From: Bacteroides stercorirosoris
GTDB lineage: Bacteria; Bacteroidota; Bacteroidia; Bacteroidales; Bacteroidaceae
Assembly (NCBI RefSeq): GCF_900142015.1
Contig: NZ_FQZN01000017.1
Span: 1-64,000, forward strand
DNA length: 64,000 nucleotides
Direction of reading: 5' to 3'
In this document: positions 34,308 to 43,131 of the stretch, piece after piece
Position numbering within the stretch: the stretch's first letter is position 1
Layout of the letters: every line of letters begins with the position of its first letter
The notes under the pieces: model-generated
Told to the model about the DNA's origin: nothing
Seen by the model: the letters and a program-made list of their open reading frames with translations, nothing else
Databases searched by the model: none
Program-made: the position numbers and the translations under genes

Positions 34308-35894
34308 CACTTCACTTTGTAATTGAGGAGTGGGTGCCGTAGCACAAGGCAATGTAACCCAAAACGTAGTACCGACACCCACTTCCGAAATCACCCCGAT
34401 GGTTCCGCCCATGTTCTCTGCTATAGACTTGCAAATGGGCAACCCTAACCCGACCCCTTGCACAAAAGAGTCTACTTTCTCGAAACGGTCGAAAACCAAC
34501 GGAAGTTTATCTTGCGGAATACCGCAGCCTGTATCTTTCACACTAATCTTGACACCCTCATCTACCATGCTGTACGCTATATCAATATGGCCGCTTTGAG
34601 TGTTTTTCAGAGCGTTCGACAGGAAGTTACTCAATATCCGTTTGACATACTGAGCGTCAAGTTCCACCATATAATCCTGCTCCGGTTTATCCACCCGGAC
34701 ATCCAGCTTTCCGTCGGCCTTCATCCTGCACTTGGCAGCACTTTCCACAACGAGGTCCGACAGACAGAACCATGCAGGATACAGTTTAAAGTCTCCCGCC
34801 TCCAACTTCGAAAGCTCCAGAACATCGTCCACCACCTTCAACAAGAGTGCATTGTTATGCTGTATCAACTGATTATATTCCTTTTTCTCTTCCATGTCGT
34901 CCGTCATAGTCAGTACGCTTGAGAAACCGACGATAGAATTCAACGGAGTACGTATCTCGTGGCTCATATTGGCAATAAAGGCAGACTTCAACCTGTTGGC
35001 TTCTTCCGCTTTCTCTTTTGCTTCCCGCAAGTCCTGCTCCAGTGCCTTTCTCTTGTCAATCATCAGAGTTCCCCCCACCAGGACAACCGGTTCGCCATCT
35101 TCATCATACTGATATACGGCGCCATAGATTTCTCTCCACGAAAGAGTGCCGTCTTCATCCCGAAGCAAGAATTCCTCGTCAAAGAAGTCCGTTTCCTTTC
35201 GTTTAAGTCTGTCCAATGCCCGGTGGATGTTCTCCCTGTGTTCCGGCAGGATAAACTGCAGATGTTCGTCGGCATCGACTATTCTATCCGTTCCACCTTC
35301 ACCGCCTCTTTTCCAGGTAATCTCTTTGCGCCGCAAATCCCATGTCCACAGCTTCATACCGGTAGCTTTCAACAGCAAGCGATGCTGAATATCCAATTGT
35401 TCCAACTGGCACCGCTTTTCTGTTGCTTCCGTAACGTCCACCGCCGCACTAATCAGCCAGCGGGGCTCGCCCTTGTAGTACAACAACTGCTTATACATAT
35501 TCAATACATGTTCGCACCCATCAGCCAATATCAGATGCTGAAAGGTGTTCGATTGGCCGGAACGTATCGTTTCCCGGTCTGTCTGTTGAAAGGCAGAACA
35601 AATTTCGGGAGGCAGAACACTTGCGTTCTTCCCGATCAGGTCGTCCTGAGAGACACTATATAAATCTTCAGATTTCTTGTTCCAAAAGAGATAGTTACAG
35701 TTATCCTTGATGTCCTTCACCGTAGTCGGAATAGGAAGATTATTCAGCAACTCCCGCATCAGGAAATTGTCTTCCTTCATTTCTTCCCACTCTTTTACTG
35801 ATATGCCATGAAGTTTATACAATCGGAAATAATAGACTATCGCTACAATTGAAACAACAAAAGCAATTTGAATGGTTAGACACAATATAAACAT
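34284..35894 (-). CDS. PAS-domain sensor histidine kinase
   Basis: A 536-residue kinase. One N-terminal membrane helix (residues 2-22) is followed by two PAS-like domains (about 40-150, with LPIPTTVKDIKDN, and 160-265, with a WREIYGAVYQYDEDGEP C-terminal PAC strand), then HisKA with MSHEIRTPLNS (about 307-317), and a complete ATPase domain (NFLSNALKNT N-box, DTGCGI, GLGLP). It probably senses a cytoplasmic or redox signal. No receiver domain is fused; it lies 140 bases after the TPR-AraC gene on the same strand, and may act with it. The PAS ligand is unknown. Confidence 0.85.
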   Translation of the reverse strand: MFILCLTIQIAFVVSIVAIVYYFRLYKLHGISVKEWEEMKEDNFLMRELLNNLPIPTTVKDIKDNCNYLFWNKKSEDLYSVSQDDLIGKNASVLPPEICSAFQQTDRETIRSGQSNTFQHLILADGCEHVLNMYKQLLYYKGEPRWLISAAVDVTEATEKRCQLEQLDIQHRLLLKATGMKLWTWDLRRKEITWKRGGEGGTDRIVDADEHLQFILPEHRENIHRALDRLKRKETDFFDEEFLLRDEDGTLSWREIYGAVYQYDEDGEPVVLVGGTLMIDKRKALEQDLREAKEKAEEANRLKSAFIANMSHEIRTPLNSIVGFSSVLTMTDDMEEKKEYNQLIQHNNALLLKVVDDVLELSKLEAGDFKLYPAWFCLSDLVVESAAKCRMKADGKLDVRVDKPEQDYMVELDAQYVKRILSNFLSNALKNTQSGHIDIAYSMVDEGVKISVKDTGCGIPQDKLPLVFDRFEKVDSFVQGVGLGLPICKSIAENMGGTIGVISEVGVGTTFWVTLPCATAPTPQLQSEVLVDNLYS

Positions 35895-36034
35895 TGTATA
35901 TACAGATTTTTGCCGTTATTATTTTGCAAAGGAATAAAATATCGCAAAAATAACTGATATACAGTATGTCATACATATAAAGAATTGTCTCCAAATGTAT
36001 TAAAAAAAGTAATATATCATTGATATACAAAGTA

Positions 36035-37771
36035 TTACCTTTCCAATTCTTTCTCTGCATTCTTAAACTCGGAAGGAGTCATTCCCGTCCTTGCCTTGAA
36101 CAATTGGTGGAAAGTAGGCATACTGTTGATGCCTGACGCTTCGGCAATGGCACGCAATGTATATTCAGGATGTTCCTTCAATAAATGCATGGCATAATTC
36201 AAGCGGAGATTATTGAGATACCCGTTCAGATTGGTGTCCGTATTCTCTTTTATCATCCGGGCAAAACGGGTATTGTTCATCTTGACCATCCGGGCAAGTT
36301 CTTCTCTCGATATGTCGGCGGACAAATACAGGTTATCCCGTTTGATAATATAATCCAGCTTGCCAAAGATTATCTTGTTCATCTGGGCTTCCTCTTCATT
36401 GCCGTCGGATGCTTCCGGTTCTGTCTGCTCCGTCTCCGGGAAAGGCTGGTCTTCCGACACTCTCTCGGCATCAGCCCGCAAGCGGTTCATCTCCGTCTGC
36501 ATGGACATCTGCTCGTTGATGCGCTCCACCAGCACCTGGTTCTTACGCTTGATTTTGCGGTTCTGCACCCACATACGCCACAGGAAGAACAGTGATAACA
36601 ACGAAATGCAGAGGATGAAGACTAACGTAATGGTACGTATGGTAAGCTGGAAAGCCTGTTCCGCAATGCGGGCTTCCTTCTCGTTCACTTCGTAAAGGTT
36701 GTCCAGTTCCAGCGCGACATTGGTTTTATCACGCCGGTAGATGCTGTCCGTTATAGACAGGATGGAAGCACGCAGTGCGGCGACTTTCTCATAGTCTTTC
36801 AAGGCAAGATAAGCGTCTATCTCCCGTTGCAGAACGCCGACGTACTGGATATTCAAGGTATCTTGCCGGCGCATCAGCTCCTTGAAGTCGCGGCAATGGT
36901 CGAGTACGGCCTGGTACTGCTTGGTTACGAGCAGGTACGGGGTGGCATCGCGCTTACCGGCAGGAGTGTTATAGGCATGAGTGGACTGGTATTTTTTATG
37001 ATACTCCTTCCCACGTTCCACATCTCCCAGCAAATGGCAGATGCGGGACAATTTGGAATAGACATATCCGTATTGCTGGTCGAGGAAAGCCTCACGCACT
37101 TCCGGATTGCCTTTCATTCCGTCCAACAGCTTCTCACGCTGCAAACCTACCTGCAAGGCGTCTTCCAGCCGGTTGTCGTTAATCAGGTATCCCATCTTCA
37201 CCCCATAGAAATAGGAAAGCATCGACTTGCTCAGTTTATCTTTCCTGCCATCCAGCAGGGCGATTGCCTTATCGAAAAGCTCATACCCTTCCTCTTTCAA
37301 TGACAGCATCCATTTGTTCTCGCCCATACAGAAGAGTAACTTACATTCCGACTGCCGGTCGTCGAGCCTGCGTGCCAATTCCAGCCCTTCAACCGCGTAA
37401 CGGTTGCTCTCCTTATATTCGCTCAGGGTATGGGAGATGTCGGCCAGGGTTATGGTCATCTTCAACAAGTGGTCAGGGTGGTTCCCGGAGATAGAATCAT
37501 GTACATAGGCCCGGCGGGCATAGTGGAATGCCGATTTGTCCTGATACAGGTATGAGTAGACCATGCTACGCAAATCATCCACCATGTATATGGGCAACGC
37601 CTGCTTTGTTTCAGCTTCGTCCAGCAGTTGCAACGCGCGTTTCGGCTCATCCATATAGATGTCCGTGATATACTGTTCCGTATATATATCCTTTGTTCCT
37701 TTATCTCCGCTTGCCAGGGCAGATGCTGACAGAAAGCCTAACAAGAGGAGACATATATAGAAATGTCTCAT
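36035..37771 (-). CDS. Membrane-anchored TPR protein with AraC DNA-binding domain
   Basis: A 578-residue fusion. A signal peptide (FYICLLLLGFLSASALA) and a TPR region of about 350 residues are followed by a membrane helix (TLVFILCISLLSLFFLWRMW, about 377-396), a charged linker and an AraC-type double helix-turn-helix at about 470-570 (ELARMVKMNNTRFARMIKEN and RAIAEASGINSMPTFHQLF, ending MTPSEFKN). TPRs probably face the periplasm, the DNA-binding part the cytoplasm. It starts 4 bases after the stop of the Fur-family gene, so it is the third gene of a metal-related operon (see 40168). Similar proteins are common in Bacteroides; their targets are mostly unknown. Confidence 0.8.
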   Translation of the reverse strand: MRHFYICLLLLGFLSASALASGDKGTKDIYTEQYITDIYMDEPKRALQLLDEAETKQALPIYMVDDLRSMVYSYLYQDKSAFHYARRAYVHDSISGNHPDHLLKMTITLADISHTLSEYKESNRYAVEGLELARRLDDRQSECKLLFCMGENKWMLSLKEEGYELFDKAIALLDGRKDKLSKSMLSYFYGVKMGYLINDNRLEDALQVGLQREKLLDGMKGNPEVREAFLDQQYGYVYSKLSRICHLLGDVERGKEYHKKYQSTHAYNTPAGKRDATPYLLVTKQYQAVLDHCRDFKELMRRQDTLNIQYVGVLQREIDAYLALKDYEKVAALRASILSITDSIYRRDKTNVALELDNLYEVNEKEARIAEQAFQLTIRTITLVFILCISLLSLFFLWRMWVQNRKIKRKNQVLVERINEQMSMQTEMNRLRADAERVSEDQPFPETEQTEPEASDGNEEEAQMNKIIFGKLDYIIKRDNLYLSADISREELARMVKMNNTRFARMIKENTDTNLNGYLNNLRLNYAMHLLKEHPEYTLRAIAEASGINSMPTFHQLFKARTGMTPSEFKNAEKELER

Positions 37772-37775
37772 ACGC

Positions 37776-38213
37776 TCAATCGTCTGTGTCTATTTTCTTA
37801 TGGACTGCGCAGTCGGCGCAAATCCCTTTGATTACATAATTAATTCCCGTCTGCATGAATCCCTCCGGAAGCGTGACTGACGGGGCGTGCACACTCCGGA
37901 TGCAATAGGTCTTATGGCAACGCTCGCAATAGAAGTGCATGTGCTGGTCTTCTACCGTACACATGCAGCAGTCTTCGCAAACGGCATACTTCAACGAACC
38001 GCTTCCATCGTCCACACCATGTATCAGGTGGTGGGAAAGGAACAGGGTCAGTGTCCGGAAAATAGTGGATTTATCAACCGTATCGAGTTTCTCTTCCAAA
38101 TCTGCCATGGACACAGCCCGCCTCATCTCCATCATGGTGCGGAGAATCAACAGCCTCATCGCTGTAGGTTTGATATCCCGAAGGGACAATTTATGTAGAT
38201 ATACGTCTTTCAT
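37776..38213 (-). CDS. Fur-family metalloregulator
   Basis: A 145-residue regulator. The winged helix spans residues 1-80 (KPTAMRLLILRTMMEM, DLEEKLDTVDKSTIFRTLTLF), and the dimerisation and metal domain has HMHFYCERCHKTYC (about 93-106) plus CADC near the C-terminus, the pattern of structural zinc in Fur, Zur and PerR proteins. It lies 5 bases after the Zn/Cd ATPase gene and 4 bases before the TPR-AraC gene. Association with an exporter suggests that it responds to excess zinc or another metal, but Fur-type proteins usually repress uptake, so its exact effector is open. Confidence 0.85.
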   Translation of the reverse strand: MKDVYLHKLSLRDIKPTAMRLLILRTMMEMRRAVSMADLEEKLDTVDKSTIFRTLTLFLSHHLIHGVDDGSGSLKYAVCEDCCMCTVEDQHMHFYCERCHKTYCIRSVHAPSVTLPEGFMQTGINYVIKGICADCAVHKKIDTDD

Positions 38214-38218
38214 ACTAC

Positions 38219-40168
38219 TCAGAACTTCTTACCTAATATGCGGACCGAATTGAGAACAACCAGCAAAGCCACTCCGACATCGGCAAACACCGCCGCCCAT
38301 AGCGTGGCAAAGCCAAAGGCACCCGCAATCAGAACCAATATTTTCACGGTGATGGCACCGATAATATTTTGCATCACAATCCGTCTTGTGGCCCGTCCGA
38401 TGGAAATGGCTGTCGCCACCCGCGACGGTTGGTCGGTCTGGATAACCACATCCGCACTTTCGATGGCGGCATCCGAACCCAGCCCTCCCATCGCAATCCC
38501 CACATCACTGAGAGCCAGTACGGGAGCGTCATTCATACCATCGCCCACAAAGGCTACGGACACGTCCGGGGCAGAATTGAGCTGTTCCAGATGGACGGCT
38601 TTATCTTCGGGAAGCAGGTCACCGTAAGCCTTGTCAATGCCCAATTCTGCGGCAAAGATATCAACAATCTCCTGTTTATCACCAGATAACATTTGAATAT
38701 TATCTATTTTTAAAGCCTTTAATTTTTTTATAGCATCCGTGGCATCCTCCTTCAGAGTGTCCGAAAGCAGCAGGCAACCGGCATACCGCCCGTCGACGGC
38801 ACAGACTACGACAGTGGCTACACAGTCCGTCAGTTCTCCGGGTACGGATATCTTGCGGTCCTTCAATAGGCGGATGTTGCCGACAAGGACTTTGCGGCTT
38901 CCTACTTCGGCCTCCAGACCATAGCCTGCCAGTTCATTCAATGTAGTTACTTCCAGAGGTTCCACACCCCGTTCGGCTGCGAAGCGGACAACGGCTTGTG
39001 CCACAGGATGGGTGCTCTTCCTTTCTACGGACAGTACCAGGCGCAGCAATTCATCTTCCGGCAGACCGGCCGCCTGTATGGACGTCACGCGGAAACTGCC
39101 GGTGGTCAGCGTACCTGTTTTGTCGAAGACGATGGCATTCACGCGGGTGATGGCATCCAGATAATTGCTTCCCTTAAACAGGATACCCATACGGGAAGCC
39201 GCCCCGATGCCTCCGAAATAGCCCAACGGGATGCTGATAATCAGTGCGCACGGGCAGGATATTACGAGGAACACCAGCCCACGATAGAGCCAATCGTTGA
39301 ACACATAGTCGAAGCCCGGATGCACCGCCGCAACAAGTGCGGGAAGGGCTACTATCAGGACAGCCAGAAGCACGACTATCGGTGTATAGATGCGGGCAAA
39401 CCGGCGGATAAACAGTTCGGCAGGCGCTTTGCGCTCTGCTGCGTCCTGCACAAGGTTGAGGATGCGTGCCAGCGTACTGTGGTCGTAAGGTTTCGTCACC
39501 AGTATGCGCACTGCCTGTCCGCTGACAATCATACCGGCAAGGACATCACCGCCTGCGGAAACATTGCGGGGCATGCTCTCCCCGGTCAGCGCTGAAGTAT
39601 CGAAAACGGCCTGCGGGTTTTGCAGAGTTCCGTCCAGAGGGACACGTTCGCCGGGTTTTACTTCAATGGTTTCTCCCACATTAACGTCACGGGGAGAGAC
39701 TGTGCGGAGCGTGTTTTCACGATATACATCCACCCGTTCGGGGCGCACATCGAGCAGGCCGCGGATATTACGGGTAGCCTGGTTCACGGCTTTATCCTGC
39801 AACATCTCTCCCAGGGTATAGAGTAGCATCACGGCAAGCGCTTCCGGATATTCTCCGATATAGAATGCTCCGAGGGAAGCTAAGGCCATCAGGGAGAATT
39901 CATTGAACCAGTCTTTCCGCAAGATGCCCTCCCATGCTTCGCGCATCACAGGAAGTCCCACGGGCAGGAAGCCCAGCAGGAACCAGCAGAATTCAACCAC
40001 CGGATGGCTGAACCATGTCCACGCCTGATGCTGGAAGATGATACCCGTGATAAGGAATATACCTGATAGCACCGGAGCTCCTATCTTACGAATCATAGAT
40101 TGCTCTTTCTCTTTGCTCTGCGGAGAAGTATGTGTATGTGCACAACCACACTGACATTTTGTTTCCAT
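38219..40168 (-). CDS. Zn/Cd/Pb-exporting P1B-type ATPase
   Basis: A 649-residue heavy-metal transporting ATPase. Instead of a full HMA domain, the N-terminus has a short Cys/His tail, METKCQCGCAHTHTS. Membrane site CPC is at 305-307; the phosphorylation motif is DKTGTLTTG (349-357), with HP signature STHPVAQAV and GDGMNDAPVL. The C-terminal membrane region (ITVKILVLIAGAF and FADVGVALLVVLNSVRI) has the Lys and Asp-x-Gly of the zinc-type subgroup (P1B-2). It exports Zn, Cd or Pb from the cytoplasm. Start ATG 40168 was chosen over the 18 codons upstream. First gene of an operon with a Fur regulator and TPR-AraC regulator. Confidence 0.9.
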   Translation of the reverse strand: METKCQCGCAHTHTSPQSKEKEQSMIRKIGAPVLSGIFLITGIIFQHQAWTWFSHPVVEFCWFLLGFLPVGLPVMREAWEGILRKDWFNEFSLMALASLGAFYIGEYPEALAVMLLYTLGEMLQDKAVNQATRNIRGLLDVRPERVDVYRENTLRTVSPRDVNVGETIEVKPGERVPLDGTLQNPQAVFDTSALTGESMPRNVSAGGDVLAGMIVSGQAVRILVTKPYDHSTLARILNLVQDAAERKAPAELFIRRFARIYTPIVVLLAVLIVALPALVAAVHPGFDYVFNDWLYRGLVFLVISCPCALIISIPLGYFGGIGAASRMGILFKGSNYLDAITRVNAIVFDKTGTLTTGSFRVTSIQAAGLPEDELLRLVLSVERKSTHPVAQAVVRFAAERGVEPLEVTTLNELAGYGLEAEVGSRKVLVGNIRLLKDRKISVPGELTDCVATVVVCAVDGRYAGCLLLSDTLKEDATDAIKKLKALKIDNIQMLSGDKQEIVDIFAAELGIDKAYGDLLPEDKAVHLEQLNSAPDVSVAFVGDGMNDAPVLALSDVGIAMGGLGSDAAIESADVVIQTDQPSRVATAISIGRATRRIVMQNIIGAITVKILVLIAGAFGFATLWAAVFADVGVALLVVLNSVRILGKKF

Positions 40169-40197
40169 AATCTTATATCTTATTATTTTGTCCGGTG

Positions 40198-40205
40198 CAA
40201 AGGTA
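40198..40205 (-). promoter_or_regulatory. -7 box of the metal-export operon
   Basis: TACCTTTG on the minus strand, 29 bases before the ATPase start; no clear -33 box. Confidence 0.5.
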
Positions 40206-40231
40206 AGGGATGGAGGGTGCAACCGGGTTGC

Positions 40232-40757
40232 AAAAGGCTTATACTTTTTCTTTCGCTTGCCCGAAAGAAAAAGTATAAAAAAGAAAGGGCCCGGGCTGAG
40301 TCTCCGGTGCTACTCCGGCACTGCCATGCACAGACGGGGCTCGAACTCGCTACGCTCAGACAATCGCCCCTTACCTGCGCCTGATAGCACCTACGTCTAT
40401 GCCCGAAGGCTGCGCGATGCAGGTGGCTGCGCAATAATTATGATAGGTATGCATATCATATTCTATTTCTATATACCGCACTTCATGCACGCATCTCATA
40501 CCCAATACTTACACTTCATATTTAATACTCACATCTTGTACCCAATGTACACATCTTGCCCCCACGCCGCAGGTCTCCCGGCCTCACTGTAGGGGCGTCA
40601 GCGGAGGCACTGTCAGGCGCAGGTAAGGGGCGATTGTCTGAGCGTAGCGAGTTCGAGCCCCGTCTGTGCATGGCAGTGTCGGAGTAGCACCGGAAGTGCA
40701 GCCTTGATTTTTTCTTTGGTATCTTTCTTTTGCATCAAGGCAAAAGAAAGTACGCCG
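40232..40757. repeat. About 525-base inverted-repeat element
   Basis: Two 81-base arms, 40304-40384 and 40613-40693, match at 80 of 81 positions in opposite orientation (one G/A difference). Outside each arm lies a further hairpin: TACTTTTTCTTTCG with CGAAAGAAAAAGTA (left) and TACTTTCTTTTGC with GCAAAAGAAAG (right), of similar design. The 228-base centre holds irregular, T- and C-rich sequence with repeated CAT-x-x-TGxACC-like pieces and no gene. The right end overlaps the 3' end of the Ada-like gene and supplies its last codons. No transposase is present; it looks like a non-autonomous repeat or a paired dispersed repeat. Confidence 0.75.
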
Positions 40758-41583
40758 CCTCCCAACCGATAATCGCCTCCTTCCGTACCTCCCCCCAATG
40801 GTAATTCCCTATGTCCCCTGTAGCTTTTATCACGCGATGGCAAGGTATCAGAAACGCAACCGGATTCCTCCCGATAGCCGTCCCTACGGCTCTGCAAGCT
40901 CCTTCGTGTCCCGATTTTGTTGCCAGGTCGGCATAAGTAGTCAAACCGCCCGCCGGAATTTTCAATAACGTCTCCCATACTTTCAACTGGAAGGAAGTGC
41001 CTTTTAAGTGCAGTTTTATTTCGTCCGGTTTACTCCAGTCCCGATAAAAGACAGAGAGAGCATCCTCCTGTTTCCGGTCGAGGCACTGCGTATAGGCAGC
41101 ATTTGGAAAAAGCTGTTTCAAAGAACCGAGCGCCTCCTCCTCCCCTTCATCCACAAAAGCGAGATGGCAAATACCCTTATCAGTAGAAGCAACCATCACC
41201 CAGCCGAACGGAGTTTCGGCAAAAGAATAATTGATACGAAGCGCCTGACCACCGTTTTTATATTCCCCCGGCGTCATCCCCTCGATGTTAACAAACAAAT
41301 CATACAGACGTCCCGTCCCCGACAAACCAACCTCACAGGCAGTATCGAAAAGTGAAGCATGCGTCTGTTTCAGAATACGCTTGGCATATTCCACATTCAG
41401 ATATTGCAGGAAACTCTTCGGACTTATCCCCGCCCACTCCTGAAACATCCGTTGGAAATGAGCCGGACTCATATTCACATGCCCGGCTATCGTCTCCAAC
41501 CGGGGCTGTTCCTGCCTGTTCTCTTTGATAAAGCGGATGGCAGCAGCAATGCGTTCGTAATTCAATTCTTGTTGTTGTTTCAT
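40735..41583 (-). CDS. Ada-like AraC/O6-alkylguanine-DNA methyltransferase
   Basis: A 282-residue fusion: an AraC-type helix-turn-helix (residues about 8-108, with LETIAGHVNMSPAHFQRMF) and a methyltransferase domain whose acceptor cysteine lies in PCHRV at 247-251. It lacks the N-terminal zinc domain of E. coli Ada that reads methyl phosphotriesters, so it may not be inducible in the same way. It should repair O6-methylguanine by irreversible methyl transfer. It begins 41 bases after the ogt-type gene and is probably cotranscribed. Its last six codons (YFLLP and stop) come from the end of the adjacent inverted-repeat element. Confidence 0.9.
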   Translation of the reverse strand: MKQQQELNYERIAAAIRFIKENRQEQPRLETIAGHVNMSPAHFQRMFQEWAGISPKSFLQYLNVEYAKRILKQTHASLFDTACEVGLSGTGRLYDLFVNIEGMTPGEYKNGGQALRINYSFAETPFGWVMVASTDKGICHLAFVDEGEEEALGSLKQLFPNAAYTQCLDRKQEDALSVFYRDWSKPDEIKLHLKGTSFQLKVWETLLKIPAGGLTTYADLATKSGHEGACRAVGTAIGRNPVAFLIPCHRVIKATGDIGNYHWGEVRKEAIIGWEAAYFLLP

Positions 41584-41624
41584 TTAGCAAAAGGGATTAT
41601 GGCAAAGCCTTATTAATAAAAGAA

Positions 41625-42152
41625 TCACAGCAAAGACACCGCCGATATCTCCAGTTCCAGCAAGAACTGTTTGGCAGGAAGCCCCCCGCCATATCCCGTC
41701 AACTTGCGATTACTGCCGATGACACGGTGGCAAGGCACAAATATGGAAATAGGATTCGCCCCATTCGATGCCGCCACGGCACGGACAGCCTTGGGATTCC
41801 CCAACTTCCGGGACAGTTCTCCATACGATACCGTCGTCCCATAGGGAATATTCAACAGCTCATACCACACAGACTTCTGAAACTCCGTCCCTACAAAGAG
41901 TAGCGGCACACTGAACGTAGTCCGTTTGCCCGCAAAGTATTCATCCAGTTGGGTAACGGCTTGCGCCGTCACTTCCGAACTACCTGTTTCATAACCGGCA
42001 TGCAGTCCATCCTGCATCCTCTTGTCAATGATGCCTCTGCGCTTCTCATCCACCCAGTCGCACATACAGAGCTTATCTCCGAAAGAACCAAGTATCAACT
42101 CTCCACACGGGGATTGATAATGTTGTATCAGAATCCTGTCCATCACCGTCAT
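41625..42152 (-). CDS. ogt: Methylated-DNA-protein cysteine methyltransferase (Ogt-type)
   Basis: A 175-residue single-domain DNA repair protein. The acceptor Cys is in PCHRV at residues 140-144, with the helix-turn-helix region FQKSVWYELLNIPYGTTVSY (91-110), arginine finger AVRAVAASNGANP (122-134). Start is ATG 42152; an in-frame ATG at 42143 is also possible. It precedes an Ada-like gene, so the cell encodes two alkyltransferases in tandem from one promoter (TATGTTTG at 42185). Cytoplasmic. gene symbol given as the general family name. Confidence 0.9.
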   Translation of the reverse strand: MTVMDRILIQHYQSPCGELILGSFGDKLCMCDWVDEKRRGIIDKRMQDGLHAGYETGSSEVTAQAVTQLDEYFAGKRTTFSVPLLFVGTEFQKSVWYELLNIPYGTTVSYGELSRKLGNPKAVRAVAASNGANPISIFVPCHRVIGSNRKLTGYGGGLPAKQFLLELEISAVSLL

Positions 42153-42184
42153 ACACGTTTTTCGATTTATTCTTGTTCAGCATG

Positions 42185-42192
42185 CAAACATA
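42185..42192 (-). promoter_or_regulatory. -7 box of the alkyltransferase operon
   Basis: TATGTTTG on the minus strand, 32 bases before the ogt start. Confidence 0.5.
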
Positions 42193-42373
42193 CGGACTTT
42201 ACGGCTGATAACCGACCCGAAATATGCGAAAATCACTTCCACGCTCCTATTTTTCCTTTTTCGACAAGTATCAGTACTTAGAAGATTAAACATTCCCTAA
42301 AAGAACGTCGTTCGTAAAACTTCTTTCACGGAAAGACGGTTGTTATCATATAAACCCTAAAAAAACGAACAAC

Positions 42374-43024
42374 ATGAAGAATGTAGTATTGATAGGAGCA
42401 AGTGGTTTCGTTGGAACCGCCATCCTGAACGAATTGCTGAACAGAGGCCATAAAGTAACCGCCATCGTGCGCGATGCCAAGAAAATGACCGTCAGCAACC
42501 CGAACCTGACAATCGTCGAAGCCGACGTCACCGACACGGATGCCCTGAAAGAGGCCGGCAAAGGAAAAGACGCCGTAATCAGCGCCTATAACCCCGGCTG
42601 GAAGAATCCCCATATATACGAAGACACCTTGAAGAACTATCCCCTGATAGTGGAAAGCGCGAAACAAGCCAGCGTGAAGCGTCTGCTCATTGTAGGAGGT
42701 GCCGGAACCCTGTTCTATGCCCCCGGCAAGATGGTGATGGATGCTGATGATGTGCCCGCACAGCTTCTGCCCGGTATTAAGTCCTTAGGCGAATTCTACC
42801 TGAACACGCTCCGCAAGGAAAAAGACATCGACTGGATATTCCTCTCCCCCGCCGCCAACATGACACCCGGCCAGCGCACCGCAAGGTTCCGCATCGGAAA
42901 AGACGACCTGGTGGTGGATGCCAACGGAGACAGCAACATATCTGTCGAAGACTTTGCCGTAGCGATGGTGGACGAGCTGGAACAGGAAAAACATCATAAG
43001 GAACGGTTTACCATAGGATATTAA
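42374..43024 (+). CDS. NAD(P)-binding Rossmann oxidoreductase
   Basis: A 216-residue protein of the atypical short-chain dehydrogenase type. The dinucleotide loop IGASGFVGTAIL is at residues 6-17, followed by VEADVTD and a GGAGTLFYAP segment in the position of the catalytic strand. It is similar to the NAD(P)H-binding YwnB/BVR-B-like group, which often lacks the Tyr-x-x-x-Lys pair. Substrate unknown. No signal peptide. It is followed immediately by a 72-base perfect palindrome. Confidence 0.8.
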   Translation: MKNVVLIGASGFVGTAILNELLNRGHKVTAIVRDAKKMTVSNPNLTIVEADVTDTDALKEAGKGKDAVISAYNPGWKNPHIYEDTLKNYPLIVESAKQASVKRLLIVGGAGTLFYAPGKMVMDADDVPAQLLPGIKSLGEFYLNTLRKEKDIDWIFLSPAANMTPGQRTARFRIGKDDLVVDANGDSNISVEDFAVAMVDELEQEKHHKERFTIGY

Positions 43025-43096
43025 AAAAATAGAGTGTAACGAAGAATCTTTCTTTTTACTTAAATAAAGAAAGATTCTTCGTTACACTCTATTTTT
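43025..43096. terminator. 72-base palindrome with 31-bp perfect stem
   Basis: Arms 43025-43055 and 43066-43096 are fully complementary (31 of 31), with a 10-base loop (TTACTTAAAT). The left end begins 1 base after the stop of the oxidoreductase gene, the right end ends in ATTTTT, 3 bases before the next gene's -7 box. It can act as a terminator in both directions. A stem this long and perfect is far beyond what termination needs and could extrude as a cruciform. Confidence 0.85.
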
Positions 43097-43099
43097 CCG

Positions 43100-43107
43100 T
43101 ATCTTTG
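43100..43107 (+). promoter_or_regulatory. -7 box of the DUF3795 gene
   Basis: TATCTTTG, only 3 bases after the palindrome, so the right arm occupies the -33 region. Confidence 0.6.
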
Positions 43108-43131
43108 CAACATTAACAAACACCTGGTACT

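Noticed and set aside
40100..40384. Protein-coding gene in the inverted-repeat element, and its partner at 40613-40978
   Set aside because: Both frames end in the same residues only because the DNA arms are copies of each other; there is no start signal or family similarity.
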